Position numbers and translations under genes: made by a program | Source: Porticoccaceae bacterium | GTDB taxonomy: Bacteria; Pseudomonadota; Gammaproteobacteria; Pseudomonadales; Porticoccaceae | Assembly (NCBI GenBank): GCA_002701765.1 | Contig: NZXB01000025.1 | Location: 46,718 to 63,320, forward strand | Length of the DNA stretch: 16,603 nucleotides | Direction of reading: 5' to 3' | Shown here: in pieces, positions 1 to 8,268 of the stretch | Layout of the letters: each line of letters opens with the position of its first letter | Numbering within the stretch: position 1 is the first letter of the stretch | The notes under the pieces: model-generated | The model's database searches: none | What the model was told of the DNA's origin: nothing | What the model saw: only the letters and a program-made list of their open reading frames with translations

Positions 1-837
1 CACAACAGTGCCGCATATATCCATCGGCTTGCAGAAGCTATGCGAAGAGCTTATGCGGATAGAAGTATATACCTTGGGGACCCTGATTTTTATCGTGTCC
101 CCATTGATGATATAACCGATAAAAATTATGCCAATGCTTTGCGGTCTGGAATTAACTTGGCCAAGGCGACTCCATCTGTCGACGTTCAGTCAGGTTTAGA
201 CATTGATCCCGAGATGCTCCAGGTTGGGAAAAAGCTCAGTGATGATGAATCTAGTGAGACGACTCACTTCTCCACCTGGGATCAGTGGGGAAATGTAGTA
301 TCGAATACTACTACATTAAATTTTTCGTATGGAAATGGGATTTCAATTCCGGGAGCTGGGTTTTTGATGAACAATGAGATGGATGATTTTTCTGCAAAGC
401 CGGGTACGCCCAATGCTTTTGGTCTGCTAGGTGGAATAGCTAATTCTATTGAACCGGGTAAGCGACCCTTATCGTCAATGACCCCTTCCATTGTTTTTGA
501 TAAAACTGGGTCCCCTCTCTTGGTAACGGGCAGTCCCGGGGGAAGCACAATTATAACCACGGTATTGCAAACAATTCTCAATGTCTTGGTATTTGAGATG
601 GGTATTGCTGAGGGTGCATCGGTGCCCAGAGTACATCACCAGTGGTTCCCTGATAGGCTGTTACTGGAATCAGGTATATCGCGTGATACTGTGCATCTTC
701 TCTCAGTGATGGGGCATAATATAGGGGACGCAGAATACGTTCTGGGTGATACCCAGAGCATTCAGCGGGGACCGAAAAATAGCTTATTCGGAGCATCTGA
801 CCCAAGGAGGCCCGGGGCGGCGGCAGTAGCTCAGTAA
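1..837 (+). CDS. ggt: Gamma-glutamyltransferase, 3' part (5' end outside window)
   Basis: This is the C-terminal part of a gamma-glutamyltransferase (Ntn-hydrolase). The family hydrolyses or transfers the gamma-glutamyl group of glutathione and related compounds, usually in the periplasm. The open frame runs in from base 1 with no start, so the signal peptide and most of the large subunit lie upstream. Visible large-subunit sequence includes AMRRAYADRSIYLGDPDF. The autocleavage site is SSETTHFS; the first Thr of TTH (codon at 259-261) is the expected catalytic nucleophile and new N-terminus of the small subunit. Small-subunit motifs follow: GAGFLMNNEMDDF, KRPLSSMTPSIV and the glycine-rich GSPGGSTI. 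The small subunit is about 190 residues, as usual. The hydroxy-acid oxidase gene starts 56 bases downstream, so co-transcription is possible. Its link to the methyl-transfer genes further on is unknown. Family assignment is secure; the physiological substrate is not. Confidence 0.95.
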   Translation, partial: HNSAAYIHRLAEAMRRAYADRSIYLGDPDFYRVPIDDITDKNYANALRSGINLAKATPSVDVQSGLDIDPEMLQVGKKLSDDESSETTHFSTWDQWGNVVSNTTTLNFSYGNGISIPGAGFLMNNEMDDFSAKPGTPNAFGLLGGIANSIEPGKRPLSSMTPSIVFDKTGSPLLVTGSPGGSTIITTVLQTILNVLVFEMGIAEGASVPRVHHQWFPDRLLLESGISRDTVHLLSVMGHNIGDAEYVLGDTQSIQRGPKNSLFGASDPRRPGAAAVAQ

Positions 838-893
838 GAGCTGGTTTGTCGATCAAAGCGCTGTCGGTTTTTTCAATTAGAGAGGCTTGTTTG

Positions 894-2048
894 ATGACGA
901 AATCATTACGGGACTGCCATAATTTCCATGATCTTAGGGAATTAGCTCGGCTTAGATTGCCCAGCCCCATTTTTCATTACATTGATGGGGCTGCGGACGA
1001 TGAGGTGACCTACCGTCGTAACACCGCGTCTTTTGAAAGTTGTGATTTAGTGCCAAACGTATTGGCCGGGGTGGAAGAGATTGATATGTCTGTCAATGTA
1101 ATGGGTTTTAAGCTTGAGATGCCCATATTTTGTTCGCCCACAGCTCTTCAAAGACTCTTTCATCATGACGGAGAGAGAGCAGTTGCGCTTGCAGCAGAAA
1201 AATTTGGTACGCTATTTGGGGTCTCGTCTCTTGGCACTGTGCGTTTAGAAGAAATTGGACAACTAATAAGTACACCTAAGATGTTTCAATTCTACTTCCA
1301 CAAAGATAGAGGGCTGAATTCTTCAATGCTACAGATGGCTAAGGACGCTCATTTTGATATTCTTACGTTAACAGTCGATACAATTACAGGAGGAAATAGA
1401 GAGCGGGATCTGCGGACCGGTTTTACTTCCCCTCCTCGCTTGACGCCTAAGAGTCTGATGCAATTTGTCCTCAAACCATCGTGGGCGTTGAATTACTTTT
1501 TTCGAGAAAAGTTTGAGCTCTCGCAGCTCAGAGATCATATCCAAGAGGGATCGAATATAGCTATTTCCGTCGGTGATTACTTTTCATCGATGCTTGATCA
1601 GAGCATGGACTGGGACGATGTGGCAAAACTTAAGGATAATTGGGATGGAAGATTTTGTTTGAAAGGCATTATGAGCCCAAAGGATGCCCGCAGGGCTGTT
1701 GAACTGGGTGCTGATGCCATAATGGTTTCTAATCATGGAGGTAGACAACTCGACGGAAGCAGGAGCCCCTTCGATCAACTTGGAGAAATAATGCAAGAGG
1801 TTGGAGGAGATATTGAGGTGATTCTGGATGGAGGGATACAAAGAGGATCCCATGTCTTGAAGGCAATGGCTATGGGTGCATCGGCTTGCTCTGGGGGACG
1901 AATGTATTTATATGCGCTTGGTGCTGCTGGAAGAGCGGGGGTTGAAAAAGCGTTGGGAAATCTCAGGTCAGAAATTGAAAGAGACATGAAACTTATGGGT
2001 GTAAAGAGCTTTAGAGAGCTCAGTCCTGATATGTTGAGACATAGATAA
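894..2048 (+). CDS. FMN-dependent alpha-hydroxy-acid oxidase/dehydrogenase (LldD/glycolate oxidase family)
   Basis: A 384-residue TIM-barrel flavoprotein of the family of L-lactate dehydrogenase, glycolate oxidase and mandelate dehydrogenase, which oxidise 2-hydroxy acids to 2-oxo acids with FMN. Landmarks: FHYIDGAADDE near residue 28, SPTALQR near 81 (FMN-binding region), TVDT near 160, KG at 257-258 (Lys expected at FMN N1), and SNHGGRQLD at 279-287, holding the catalytic His281 and substrate-binding Arg284. DGGIQRG and GGRMYLYALGAAG close the phosphate site. I chose ATG 894 because AGAGAGG at 879-885 is correctly spaced; a TTG 48 bases earlier extends the frame but adds a non-family leader. 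There is no signal peptide or obvious membrane helix in this form. Whether it is an oxidase using O2 or a quinone-linked dehydrogenase, and whether it acts on lactate, glycolate or another acid, cannot be read from the sequence. Confidence 0.93.
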   Translation: MTKSLRDCHNFHDLRELARLRLPSPIFHYIDGAADDEVTYRRNTASFESCDLVPNVLAGVEEIDMSVNVMGFKLEMPIFCSPTALQRLFHHDGERAVALAAEKFGTLFGVSSLGTVRLEEIGQLISTPKMFQFYFHKDRGLNSSMLQMAKDAHFDILTLTVDTITGGNRERDLRTGFTSPPRLTPKSLMQFVLKPSWALNYFFREKFELSQLRDHIQEGSNIAISVGDYFSSMLDQSMDWDDVAKLKDNWDGRFCLKGIMSPKDARRAVELGADAIMVSNHGGRQLDGSRSPFDQLGEIMQEVGGDIEVILDGGIQRGSHVLKAMAMGASACSGGRMYLYALGAAGRAGVEKALGNLRSEIERDMKLMGVKSFRELSPDMLRHR

Positions 2049-2070
2049 GTGGACTAGAACGACGTCAGAT

Positions 2071-2111
2071 AAAAAAGTTTACTGATTGTTAATATTTAAA
2101 CTCGATTTTTT
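2071..2111. terminator. AT-rich dyad between convergent genes, possible bidirectional terminator
   Basis: Between the convergent hydroxy-acid oxidase and fhs genes, A6 (2071-2076) followed by GTTTA (2077-2081) is mirrored by TAAAC (2097-2101) and T6 (2106-2111), with a 4-base bulge. The T-run would lie 3' of the stem on either strand. The stem has almost no GC pairs, so it would be a weak intrinsic terminator. Placement is the main support. Confidence 0.3.
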
Positions 2112-2137
2112 GCTTCGGCGGCCTGTTGCCTAGAACG

Positions 2138-3790
2138 CTAAAACAGCCCGACCACTTCACCATTCTTGTCCAAGGCAATATTATTCGCGGCCGGAGATCT
2201 TGGTAGACCCGGCATGGTCATTATGTCTCCGCAAACGACCACAATAAAACCAGCACCAGCACTAAGTCGGACTTCGCGAATTGCTACGACATGATTTGTT
2301 GGCGCACCCTTTAGGTTAGGATCGGTAGAAAAGCTGTATTGGGTTTTTGCAATGCAGACAGGAAAATTGCCATAGCCGTCGTCTTGAAACTTTCGGATTT
2401 GGTCACGAATTTTTTTGTCGGCAATAATATCATCGGCTCTGTAAAGTCGGGTGGCCACAGTTTTTATTTTTTCCCAGAGTGGCATTTCGTCTGGATAGAT
2501 GGGTGCGAAACTGGCAGATCCGCTGTCAGCCATTTCTACTACTTCATTGGCAAGAGCTTCTGCGCCAGCACCACCGTGTTCCCAGTGGGTGCACTCAATA
2601 GCAGTGACGCCATTAGCTGAAGCTATTTTTTTAACGGTGGCTAATTCAGCATCGGTGTCGCTGGAGAATCGATTAATTGCGACGACCACTGGTACCCCAA
2701 AAGATTTAATATTTTCTATATGCCTGACGAGATTGGAACATCCGCTTTCCAGTAAGCCTCCTTCTTTTTGCGAGATATCGCCGTGCATTTTTAGAGCCCT
2801 GATGGTTGCGACAAGCACTGTCGCGTCCGGTTGGAGCCCTGACATGCGGCACTTAATGTCAAAAAACTTTTCAGCTCCCAAGTCAGCACCGAAACCAGCT
2901 TCCGTTACCACGTAATCGGCCATCTTTAAACCCGCTTTGGTTGCAATTACGGAATTACAACCGTGAGCAATGTTTGCAAAAGGTCCTCCGTGAATGATAG
3001 CGGGATTATTCTCAAGAGTTTGCACCAAGTTGGGTGCCAGAGCATCCTTTAATAGTACAGTCATGGCTCCAGTACCTAGTAACTCTGCAGCATGCACCGG
3101 TTTTTGCTCTCGGGTATAGCCAATTACAATTCGATCAAGTCTTGCCTTTAGATCGTTCAGGTCAGTTGCCAGGCAAAAGATAGCCATGACTTCTGATGCA
3201 ACGGTGATGTCATAGCCATCTTGACGCGGAAAGCCGTTACCTGGACCACCTAGGCCGCAGTTTACGGTTCGAAGTGCACGATCGTTCATATCAATTACTC
3301 TTTTCCAGATAATCCGACGTGCATCAATTTCAAGTTTGTTGCCCCAATGAATATGATTATCGATCAAAGCTGATAGTAAATTATGAGCTGCTCCTATCGC
3401 ATGAAAATCTCCAGTGAAATGGAGATTGATATCTTCCATTGGTACCACCTGAGCGTAACCTCCGCCTGCAGCGCCTCCTTTCATGCCAAAGCAAGGGCCT
3501 AGGCTCGGTTCTCGCAGACAGGCTACGGATTTCTCTCCTATTCGATTAATCGCATCATTTAGCCCTACGGAAGTAGTGGTTTTACCTTCTCCGGCAGGCG
3601 TGGGACTTATGGCTGTAACGAGAATGAGTTTTCCATCTGGCTTGTCGCTTAGGGATTCGATATGCTCTGGGTCGATTTTTGCTTTAGTCCTTCCAAACGG
3701 AATTAATGCACTCTCTGGTATGTCGAGTTTCTTCGCGATTTCAGCTATTGGTTGCGTTTTCGCTTGCCGTGCTATTTCTATATCACTCAT
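2138..3790 (-). CDS. fhs: Formate-tetrahydrofolate ligase (10-formyl-THF synthetase)
   Basis: Fhs interconverts formate, ATP and THF with 10-formyl-THF, ADP and phosphate in the cytoplasm. The 550-residue length matches the family (about 555). The P-loop TPAGEGKTT lies at residues 64-72, followed by [18 protein letters not shown] and [17 protein letters not shown], both highly conserved. [27 protein letters not shown] and the C-terminal [15 protein letters not shown] complete the pattern. I chose the ATG at 3790 because GGAGAGG (complement of 3794-3800) precedes it and [10 protein letters not shown] is a typical Fhs start; the frame continues 45 bases upstream without support. It is divergent from the DMGDH-type gene across 261 bp. 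In a methyl-oxidising organism Fhs can run toward formate plus ATP, giving an energy-conserving exit for C1 units released by the flanking demethylating enzymes (inference). No folD is present in the window to link methylene-THF to 10-formyl-THF. Confidence 0.98.
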   Translation of the reverse strand: MSDIEIARQAKTQPIAEIAKKLDIPESALIPFGRTKAKIDPEHIESLSDKPDGKLILVTAISPTPAGEGKTTTSVGLNDAINRIGEKSVACLREPSLGPCFGMKGGAAGGGYAQVVPMEDINLHFTGDFHAIGAAHNLLSALIDNHIHWGNKLEIDARRIIWKRVIDMNDRALRTVNCGLGGPGNGFPRQDGYDITVASEVMAIFCLATDLNDLKARLDRIVIGYTREQKPVHAAELLGTGAMTVLLKDALAPNLVQTLENNPAIIHGGPFANIAHGCNSVIATKAGLKMADYVVTEAGFGADLGAEKFFDIKCRMSGLQPDATVLVATIRALKMHGDISQKEGGLLESGCSNLVRHIENIKSFGVPVVVAINRFSSDTDAELATVKKIASANGVTAIECTHWEHGGAGAEALANEVVEMADSGSASFAPIYPDEMPLWEKIKTVATRLYRADDIIADKKIRDQIRKFQDDGYGNFPVCIAKTQYSFSTDPNLKGAPTNHVVAIREVRLSAGAGFIVVVCGDIMTMPGLPRSPAANNIALDKNGEVVGLF

Positions 3791-3864
3791 TAACCTCTCC
3801 ACTACTAATGTCGCAGGACGGCTGCAAATGACCACCGTTCTTCAGTCAGTTCAGATCGAATCGG

Positions 3865-3870
3865 TATAAT
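3865..3870 (+). promoter_or_regulatory. Candidate -10 element upstream of the DMGDH-type gene
   Basis: A perfect TATAAT lies in the divergent control region. The best -35 match at 16-18 bp spacing (TTCAGT, starting at 3841) is poor, as expected for an activator-dependent promoter. A transcript from here would carry a leader of about 175 bases before the ATG at 4052, containing the nested dyads described separately. Assignment is from sequence match only. Confidence 0.35.
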
Positions 3871-3898
3871 CTATATGTAATGGAATTAATGATTTTCT

Positions 3899-4006
3899 CA
3901 GACCGACAGATGGTGTCTCAAAAACGACGAAAAGTACAATGATTGGTGCTATGAAATGATGACGCTGAAGCATAAACATCTGTCGCAATCAGATGTGTTT
4001 GGTCTG
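3899..4006 (+). promoter_or_regulatory. Nested inverted repeats in the fhs/DMGDH divergent control region
   Basis: CAGACC (3899-3904) is complementary to GGTCTG (4001-4006). Enclosed between them are a short dyad, GACA/TGTC (3905-3917), and a perfect 7-bp dyad, ACATCTG (3976-3982) and CAGATGT (3990-3996), with a 7-base loop. This could be DNA operator sites or a structured mRNA leader with a three-way-junction shape. It does not match a glycine, SAM or cobalamin riboswitch consensus that I can recognise. The rest of the 261-bp region (3791-4051) holds the two ribosome sites and nothing else I can name. Confidence 0.4.
3982..3991 (+). promoter_or_regulatory. Shared motif GTCGCAATCA, copy 1
   Basis: GTCGCAATCA lies 61 bases before the DMGDH-type start, inside the 3976-3996 dyad. 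An identical 10-mer lies before the mttB-family gene (6597-6606). It is a candidate binding site for a common regulator; the GlxA-type protein encoded at 14060-15037 is the obvious suspect, but nothing in the sequence proves it. Confidence 0.35.
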
Positions 4007-4051
4007 CCAACGCTCGTTAAACTGGGCCGATTATCATCGTGAGGCTTCTTA

Positions 4052-6565
4052 ATGAAAGCAAAAACTAAGGTTGTGGTTATTGGCGGTGGTGTGGTGGGTG
4101 TAAGCGCGCTTTATCATCTTGCCAAGAAAGGATGGAGTGACGCAGTGTTGGTTGAGCGTAAAGAACTTACTTCGGGCTCCACTTGGCATGCTGCTGGCTT
4201 ACTTCCACTTTTCAATATGAGTTATTCGGTCGGTAAACTACATCAGTATTCTGTTAAATTTTATCAAGAGCTTGAGCAAGAAACAGGACAAGATGTCGGT
4301 TTTCGCGGAGTATCAAATATCCGTTTGGCTACGAATCAGGATCGTATGGATGAGTATCTATACTATTCCGGAGTCGCCGAGACTGTAGGTGTGAACGTAA
4401 ACTTTCTGACTCCCGAGCAAGTTAAGAAAGCCTGGCCGATGGCTAATATAGAGGGATTAGTTGGTGCGATTCAGCATCCTGATGATGGTTATATCCAACC
4501 AGCTGATTTAACCCAAGCTCTAGCAAAGGGTGCCCGAGCTCGGGGAGCCGAAATCTACCGCAACACTTTGGTTAGAGCTCTAGAGCAGCAGTCTGATGAT
4601 ACGTGGTTGGTTAAAACTGATAAAGGTGAGATCGCTTGCGAGCATGTCGTTTCCTGCACTGGAAATTTTGCTCGCCAAACCGGCCAAATGGTCGGGTTAG
4701 ATCTGCCGGTTATTCCAGTAGAGCACCAGTACATCGTCACTGAATCCCATCCAGATGTAATAGCCCGCAGAGATCAAGGTTTGCCTGAGCAAGGAGTCTT
4801 GCGGGAATCAGATGCGGGCTATTATCTTCGAGAGGAGGCGTGCGGATTTATACTCGGACCTTATGAAGAAGGTGCACCTTGTTGCTACGTGGATGGTCCC
4901 AGTGCTGCTTCTGAATATGAGCTTTTTAATGGCGACCTCGATCGATTGATGCCGCATATTGAGGCATGCATGGAGCGAGTTCCAGCATTTGCTGAGGCAG
5001 GAGTTAAAACTGTCTACAACGGCGCTATCGCTTATACTCCCGATGGTAATCCAATTGTTGGCCCAGCATGGGGTATAAAAAACTTTTGGTTGAGTGAAGG
5101 CCATAGTTTTGGAATTACGGCTGCCGGCGGCGCTGGTTGGCAGTTAGCAGAGTGGATAGTTGAAGGGGAGCCGACTGTCGACATGATGGGTGTGGATCCT
5201 CGTCGGTTCGGTCCTTACGCGGCTCGGGGGTACTTGCGCGCAAAGAATGAGGAAGCATATAACCATGTTTTCAAGAACCATTACCCGGACGAAGAACGAA
5301 GTGCGGCGAGGCCTTTGAAGACTTCTCCTTGCTTTGAAAGGATGAAGAACTTGGGGGCGGTTTTCGGTTCGGTTTATGGATGGGAAAGACCAAACTGGTT
5401 TGCACCTCAAGACTATGCCTTGTCTGAGAGCGATCTAAATAAACCAAATGCGCTGTTAAATAAAAATCATTCACCTCCTATAGAGGATGGACGAATAGTT
5501 GAAAAAAACTCCTTTCGTCGCTCTAACTATTTTGACTTTGTTGGTGCAGAGTGTCGTCACGTTCAAGAACATGTTGGACTTCTGGATATGTCTGCTTTCG
5601 CGAAGTGCTCGGTGACAGGCCCCAACGCTGAATCTTGGTTAAACGGACTTGTTGCTAATATTGTTCCCAAGACAGTTGGAAGAATAGGGCTTTGTCATAT
5701 GCTCTCAAAAAATGGTGGCGTGCGCTCGGAATTTACGATCTATAAGCGATCGCAAAATAATTATTATTTGGTATTTGCGGGAGCGCAGGAGCGTCATGAT
5801 TGGGACTACCTGAAAAAACTAGCTCCATCAGATGGGTCTGTAATCATGCAAAAACTTACCACGCAAATAGGTGTGCTTGTGCTTGCAGGCCCTAAGTCAA
5901 GAGAAGTCCTGCAAAAGCTTACTGACACTGATTTAGGCAACGATAATTTCAAATGGTTATCCGGTAAGCGCATTGATATTGGATATGCGCAGGCAGAGGC
6001 TTTAAGAGTAAATTTCATTGGTGAACTGGGGTGGGAACTTCACCATCCAATCGAAATGCAAAACTATATCTTTGACGCATTGATGGCAGCCGGTGCTGAG
6101 CATCAAATCAGACCATTTGGCATCCGTGCGATGGAAAGTATGCGATTGGAAAAGTCGTACCGCTTAATTCCCCGCGAATTGTCCATCGAGTACTCGGCCC
6201 TGGAGTCCGGATTAGATCGATTTATAAAGTTGGATAAAGAGCAAGATTTTATTGGGAAGCAGGCTTTGATCTCGTGGCAGAGACGCGGCTTTAAATACCG
6301 TTTTGTTACATTGGAGGTGCATGGGACTAAGGATGCTGATGCAAGAGGGTCGGAAGGGCTCTATGAAAAATCTAGATTGGTTGGTCGAGCTACTTCAGGT
6401 GGGTATGGTTTTCGGACTAGCAAGTCTCTTGCACTTGGTCTGGTGGAAGCTGAATTGGCAGTCATAGGAACTGATTTGGAGATTGAAATTTTGGGCGAAC
6501 GCTATCCTGCGACGGTAATCGAAGAGTCACCGTACGACCCAGATAATGAGAGGTTGCGGGCTTAA
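4052..6565 (+). CDS. Dimethylglycine dehydrogenase-type flavoprotein (DAO-FAO_M-GcvT fusion)
   Basis: This 837-residue protein has the architecture of dimethylglycine/sarcosine dehydrogenases. An N-terminal FAD amine-oxidoreductase domain (about 1-370) opens with VVVIGGGVVGVSAL. SGSTWHAAG places His46 where family members bind FAD covalently. A short FAO_M linker follows (about 375-430), then a GcvT-like folate domain (about 435-725) and a GcvT C-terminal barrel (about 735-830). The first part demethylates an N-methyl amino acid oxidatively; the second captures the released formaldehyde equivalent on THF as methylene-THF. The GcvT catalytic Asp position appears to be Glu560 (GGVRSEF), which I recall as acceptable in DMGDH. 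ATG 4052 has GTGAGG at 4039-4044. Dimethylglycine is favoured over sarcosine because a dedicated sarcosine oxidase operon lies downstream and a betaine-type methyltransferase follows directly. Sarcosine or another N-methyl amino acid remains possible. Confidence 0.9.
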   Translation: MKAKTKVVVIGGGVVGVSALYHLAKKGWSDAVLVERKELTSGSTWHAAGLLPLFNMSYSVGKLHQYSVKFYQELEQETGQDVGFRGVSNIRLATNQDRMDEYLYYSGVAETVGVNVNFLTPEQVKKAWPMANIEGLVGAIQHPDDGYIQPADLTQALAKGARARGAEIYRNTLVRALEQQSDDTWLVKTDKGEIACEHVVSCTGNFARQTGQMVGLDLPVIPVEHQYIVTESHPDVIARRDQGLPEQGVLRESDAGYYLREEACGFILGPYEEGAPCCYVDGPSAASEYELFNGDLDRLMPHIEACMERVPAFAEAGVKTVYNGAIAYTPDGNPIVGPAWGIKNFWLSEGHSFGITAAGGAGWQLAEWIVEGEPTVDMMGVDPRRFGPYAARGYLRAKNEEAYNHVFKNHYPDEERSAARPLKTSPCFERMKNLGAVFGSVYGWERPNWFAPQDYALSESDLNKPNALLNKNHSPPIEDGRIVEKNSFRRSNYFDFVGAECRHVQEHVGLLDMSAFAKCSVTGPNAESWLNGLVANIVPKTVGRIGLCHMLSKNGGVRSEFTIYKRSQNNYYLVFAGAQERHDWDYLKKLAPSDGSVIMQKLTTQIGVLVLAGPKSREVLQKLTDTDLGNDNFKWLSGKRIDIGYAQAEALRVNFIGELGWELHHPIEMQNYIFDALMAAGAEHQIRPFGIRAMESMRLEKSYRLIPRELSIEYSALESGLDRFIKLDKEQDFIGKQALISWQRRGFKYRFVTLEVHGTKDADARGSEGLYEKSRLVGRATSGGYGFRTSKSLALGLVEAELAVIGTDLEIEILGERYPATVIEESPYDPDNERLRA

Positions 6566-6596
6566 CAGTTTTTCGGTCGTTAACGGACAAACGGAA

Positions 6597-6616
6597 GTCG
6601 CAATCACGTATGCGAC
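6597..6616 (+). promoter_or_regulatory. Shared motif GTCGCAATCA, copy 2, with its own dyad
   Basis: GTCGCA (6597-6602) and TGCGAC (6611-6616) form a perfect 6-bp inverted repeat with an 8-base spacer. The first arm begins the 10-mer GTCGCAATCA (6597-6606), also found at 3982-3991. It is 78 bases before the mttB-family ATG, a plausible operator position. The same 129-bp gap also contains the palindrome CGTTAACG at 6578-6585. I see no convincing sigma-70 or sigma-54 promoter there. Confidence 0.35.
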
Positions 6617-6694
6617 ATGAGAAAAACGCTAATAGACTGCGTGCCTTAGATGACCTTGTTTAGCAATGATTTTTGGCTGTTGTAGGTGGATTTT

Positions 6695-8248
6695 ATGTCA
6701 GAACGGTCGAGGAATAGCAGAACCCGAAGGGCAGTCGGTGGTCGTCAAGGTAGAAAGGCTTTACGCGAAAATGCAGTTGCTAAGGTTGCGCCCTTTATAG
6801 AACGAAAGATTCCCTACTTCGAATATCTTAGTGAGCACAGTCTTCAATTAATCGAAGATAATGCAGACGTTTTGCTTGAAGAGATTGGCATTGATTTTCT
6901 TGATGATCCAGAAGCTCTTGAAATGTGGGTCGAGGCTGGGGCTGATGTAATTGGTTCCAGAGTTCGCTTCCCTAAGGGTTTGTGTCGCCAAATAATAAAT
7001 TCTTCCGCCCCTAGAGAATATGTCCAGCATGCGCGAAATCCTCAGCGAAGCGTAATTATTGGTGGCGATCGCACTGTGCTTGTGCCTGCCTATGGCTCCC
7101 CATTTGTATTTGACATTGATAGAGGAAGGCGCTACGCAACCATCGAAGATTTTCAAAATTTTGTGAAGCTCGCCTACATGGCTCCCCATATACACCACTC
7201 AGGTGGAACAATATGCGAGCCTGTCGATTTGCCAGTAAACAAGCGCCATTTTGATATGGTATACAGCCATTTCAAATACAGCGATAAACCGCTGATGGGT
7301 TCGGTGACGCACGAGGACCGAGCTCAGGATACTGTGGACATGGCAAAGCTTGTTTTTGGAGGCGAGTTCGTAGACCAGAATTGCGTTCTGACTAGTCTGA
7401 TCAATGTGAATTCACCTATGACTTATGATGCTACTATGCTAGGTAGTCTTAAGGTGTATGCTCGCAATAATCAAAGCACGGTAGTCTCACCATTTATCTT
7501 GGCAGGGGCAATGTCCCCGGTGACTGTAGCAGGCACGGTGACGCAGATTCTGGCTGAAGCTCTTGCCGGAATGGCGTTCACCCAGCTCTGTCGTCCCGGT
7601 GCGCCAGTGGTGTTTGGCACATTCGCGGCCGCGGTATCCATGTCGTCAGGAGCTCCAACCTTTGGGACACCCGAGCCTAGTCAAGTGACTTATGTGGCAG
7701 CCGCACTAGCACGTCGCCTAGGAGTGCCCTTTAGGAGCGGCGGCGGTCTTTGTGGCTCCAAATTGCCAGATGCGCAGGCTGCTTATGAGGCAGCCAACAC
7801 ACTACAAACTAGCGCACTAGCCGGAGTCAACTTTATGCTGCATACGGCCGGCTGGATGGAGGGTGGCTTGGTTATGGGTTATGAAAAATTTGTGATGGAC
7901 TGTGATCAAGCAGGTATGTTGTCTGTGTTATTGAGCGGGTTGGATATGTCCGAAAATGGACAGGCAATGGATGCTGTGCGAGAGGTCGGCCCCGGGAAGC
8001 ATTATCTTGGTTCAGCCCATACCTTAAGGAATTTTGAGACAGCTTTCTATCGATCAACCCTAGCCGATAACAATAGTTTTGAACAATGGGAGGCTGATGG
8101 ATCTTTAGATGCGTCCCAGCGAGCTAATGTTCTATTTAATAGTATGCTCAATGAATACGAACCACCGCCTCTTGATTCTGCTGTTGACGAAGCGCTGTTA
8201 GATTTCATTGATCGCCGAAAAGGGTCGTTTGAGGACCGTGACTACTAG
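6695..8248 (+). CDS. Non-pyrrolysine MttB-family methyltransferase (glycine betaine-type MtgB candidate)
   Basis: A 517-residue member of the trimethylamine methyltransferase family, which moves a methyl from a quaternary or tertiary amine to a cognate corrinoid protein. Recognisable stretches: NADVLLEEIGIDF, VPAYGSPFVFD, HHSGGTICEPVD, SLINVNSPMTYD, SPFILAGAMSPVT and GGGLCGSKLPDAQA (about 349-362, the region where archaeal MttB carries pyrrolysine). There is no in-frame amber codon, so this is the non-Pyl branch, to which characterised glycine betaine, proline betaine and carnitine methyltransferases belong. The N-terminus is unusually basic (SRNSRTRRAVGGRQGRK). ATG 6695 is chosen because AGGTGGA at 6684-6690 precedes it; a GTG three codons earlier overlaps that site. 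The corrinoid protein gene follows after 20 bases, so the two are almost certainly co-expressed partners. Flanking DMGDH and sarcosine oxidase genes favour glycine betaine, but the substrate is inferred. Confidence 0.9.
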   Translation: MSERSRNSRTRRAVGGRQGRKALRENAVAKVAPFIERKIPYFEYLSEHSLQLIEDNADVLLEEIGIDFLDDPEALEMWVEAGADVIGSRVRFPKGLCRQIINSSAPREYVQHARNPQRSVIIGGDRTVLVPAYGSPFVFDIDRGRRYATIEDFQNFVKLAYMAPHIHHSGGTICEPVDLPVNKRHFDMVYSHFKYSDKPLMGSVTHEDRAQDTVDMAKLVFGGEFVDQNCVLTSLINVNSPMTYDATMLGSLKVYARNNQSTVVSPFILAGAMSPVTVAGTVTQILAEALAGMAFTQLCRPGAPVVFGTFAAAVSMSSGAPTFGTPEPSQVTYVAAALARRLGVPFRSGGGLCGSKLPDAQAAYEAANTLQTSALAGVNFMLHTAGWMEGGLVMGYEKFVMDCDQAGMLSVLLSGLDMSENGQAMDAVREVGPGKHYLGSAHTLRNFETAFYRSTLADNNSFEQWEADGSLDASQRANVLFNSMLNEYEPPPLDSAVDEALLDFIDRRKGSFEDRDY

Positions 8249-8268
8249 TCTAATAGGGAGGATATGCC

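Noticed and set aside
846..893. TTG-initiated N-terminal extension of the hydroxy-acid oxidase
   Set aside because: The added 16 residues do not look like family sequence, and ATG 894 has AGAGAGG at proper distance.
578..970. 130-residue open frame on the minus strand across the ggt end and the oxidase start
   Set aside because: It overlaps two clear plus-strand genes, and its translation has no domain-like pattern.
2499..2915. 138-residue open frame on the plus strand inside fhs
   Set aside because: It is antisense to a highly conserved fhs sequence, has no recognisable domain, and its composition is explained by the opposite strand.
3791..3835. Fifteen-residue N-terminal extension of Fhs
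   Set aside because: GGAGAGG for the ATG at 3790 lies inside this stretch, and [10 protein letters not shown] is the typical family start.
3791..4051. Glycine, SAM or cobalamin riboswitch upstream of the DMGDH-type gene
   Set aside because: Dyads are present, but none of the conserved core sequences of these riboswitches that I can recall is visible.
6566..6694. Sigma-54 promoter before the mttB-family gene
   Set aside because: No GG-N10-GC element with suitable flanks could be found in the gap.
6695..8248. Pyrrolysine-containing MttB
   Set aside because: No in-frame TAG occurs in the coding region, and TAG is used freely as a stop by six genes in the window.
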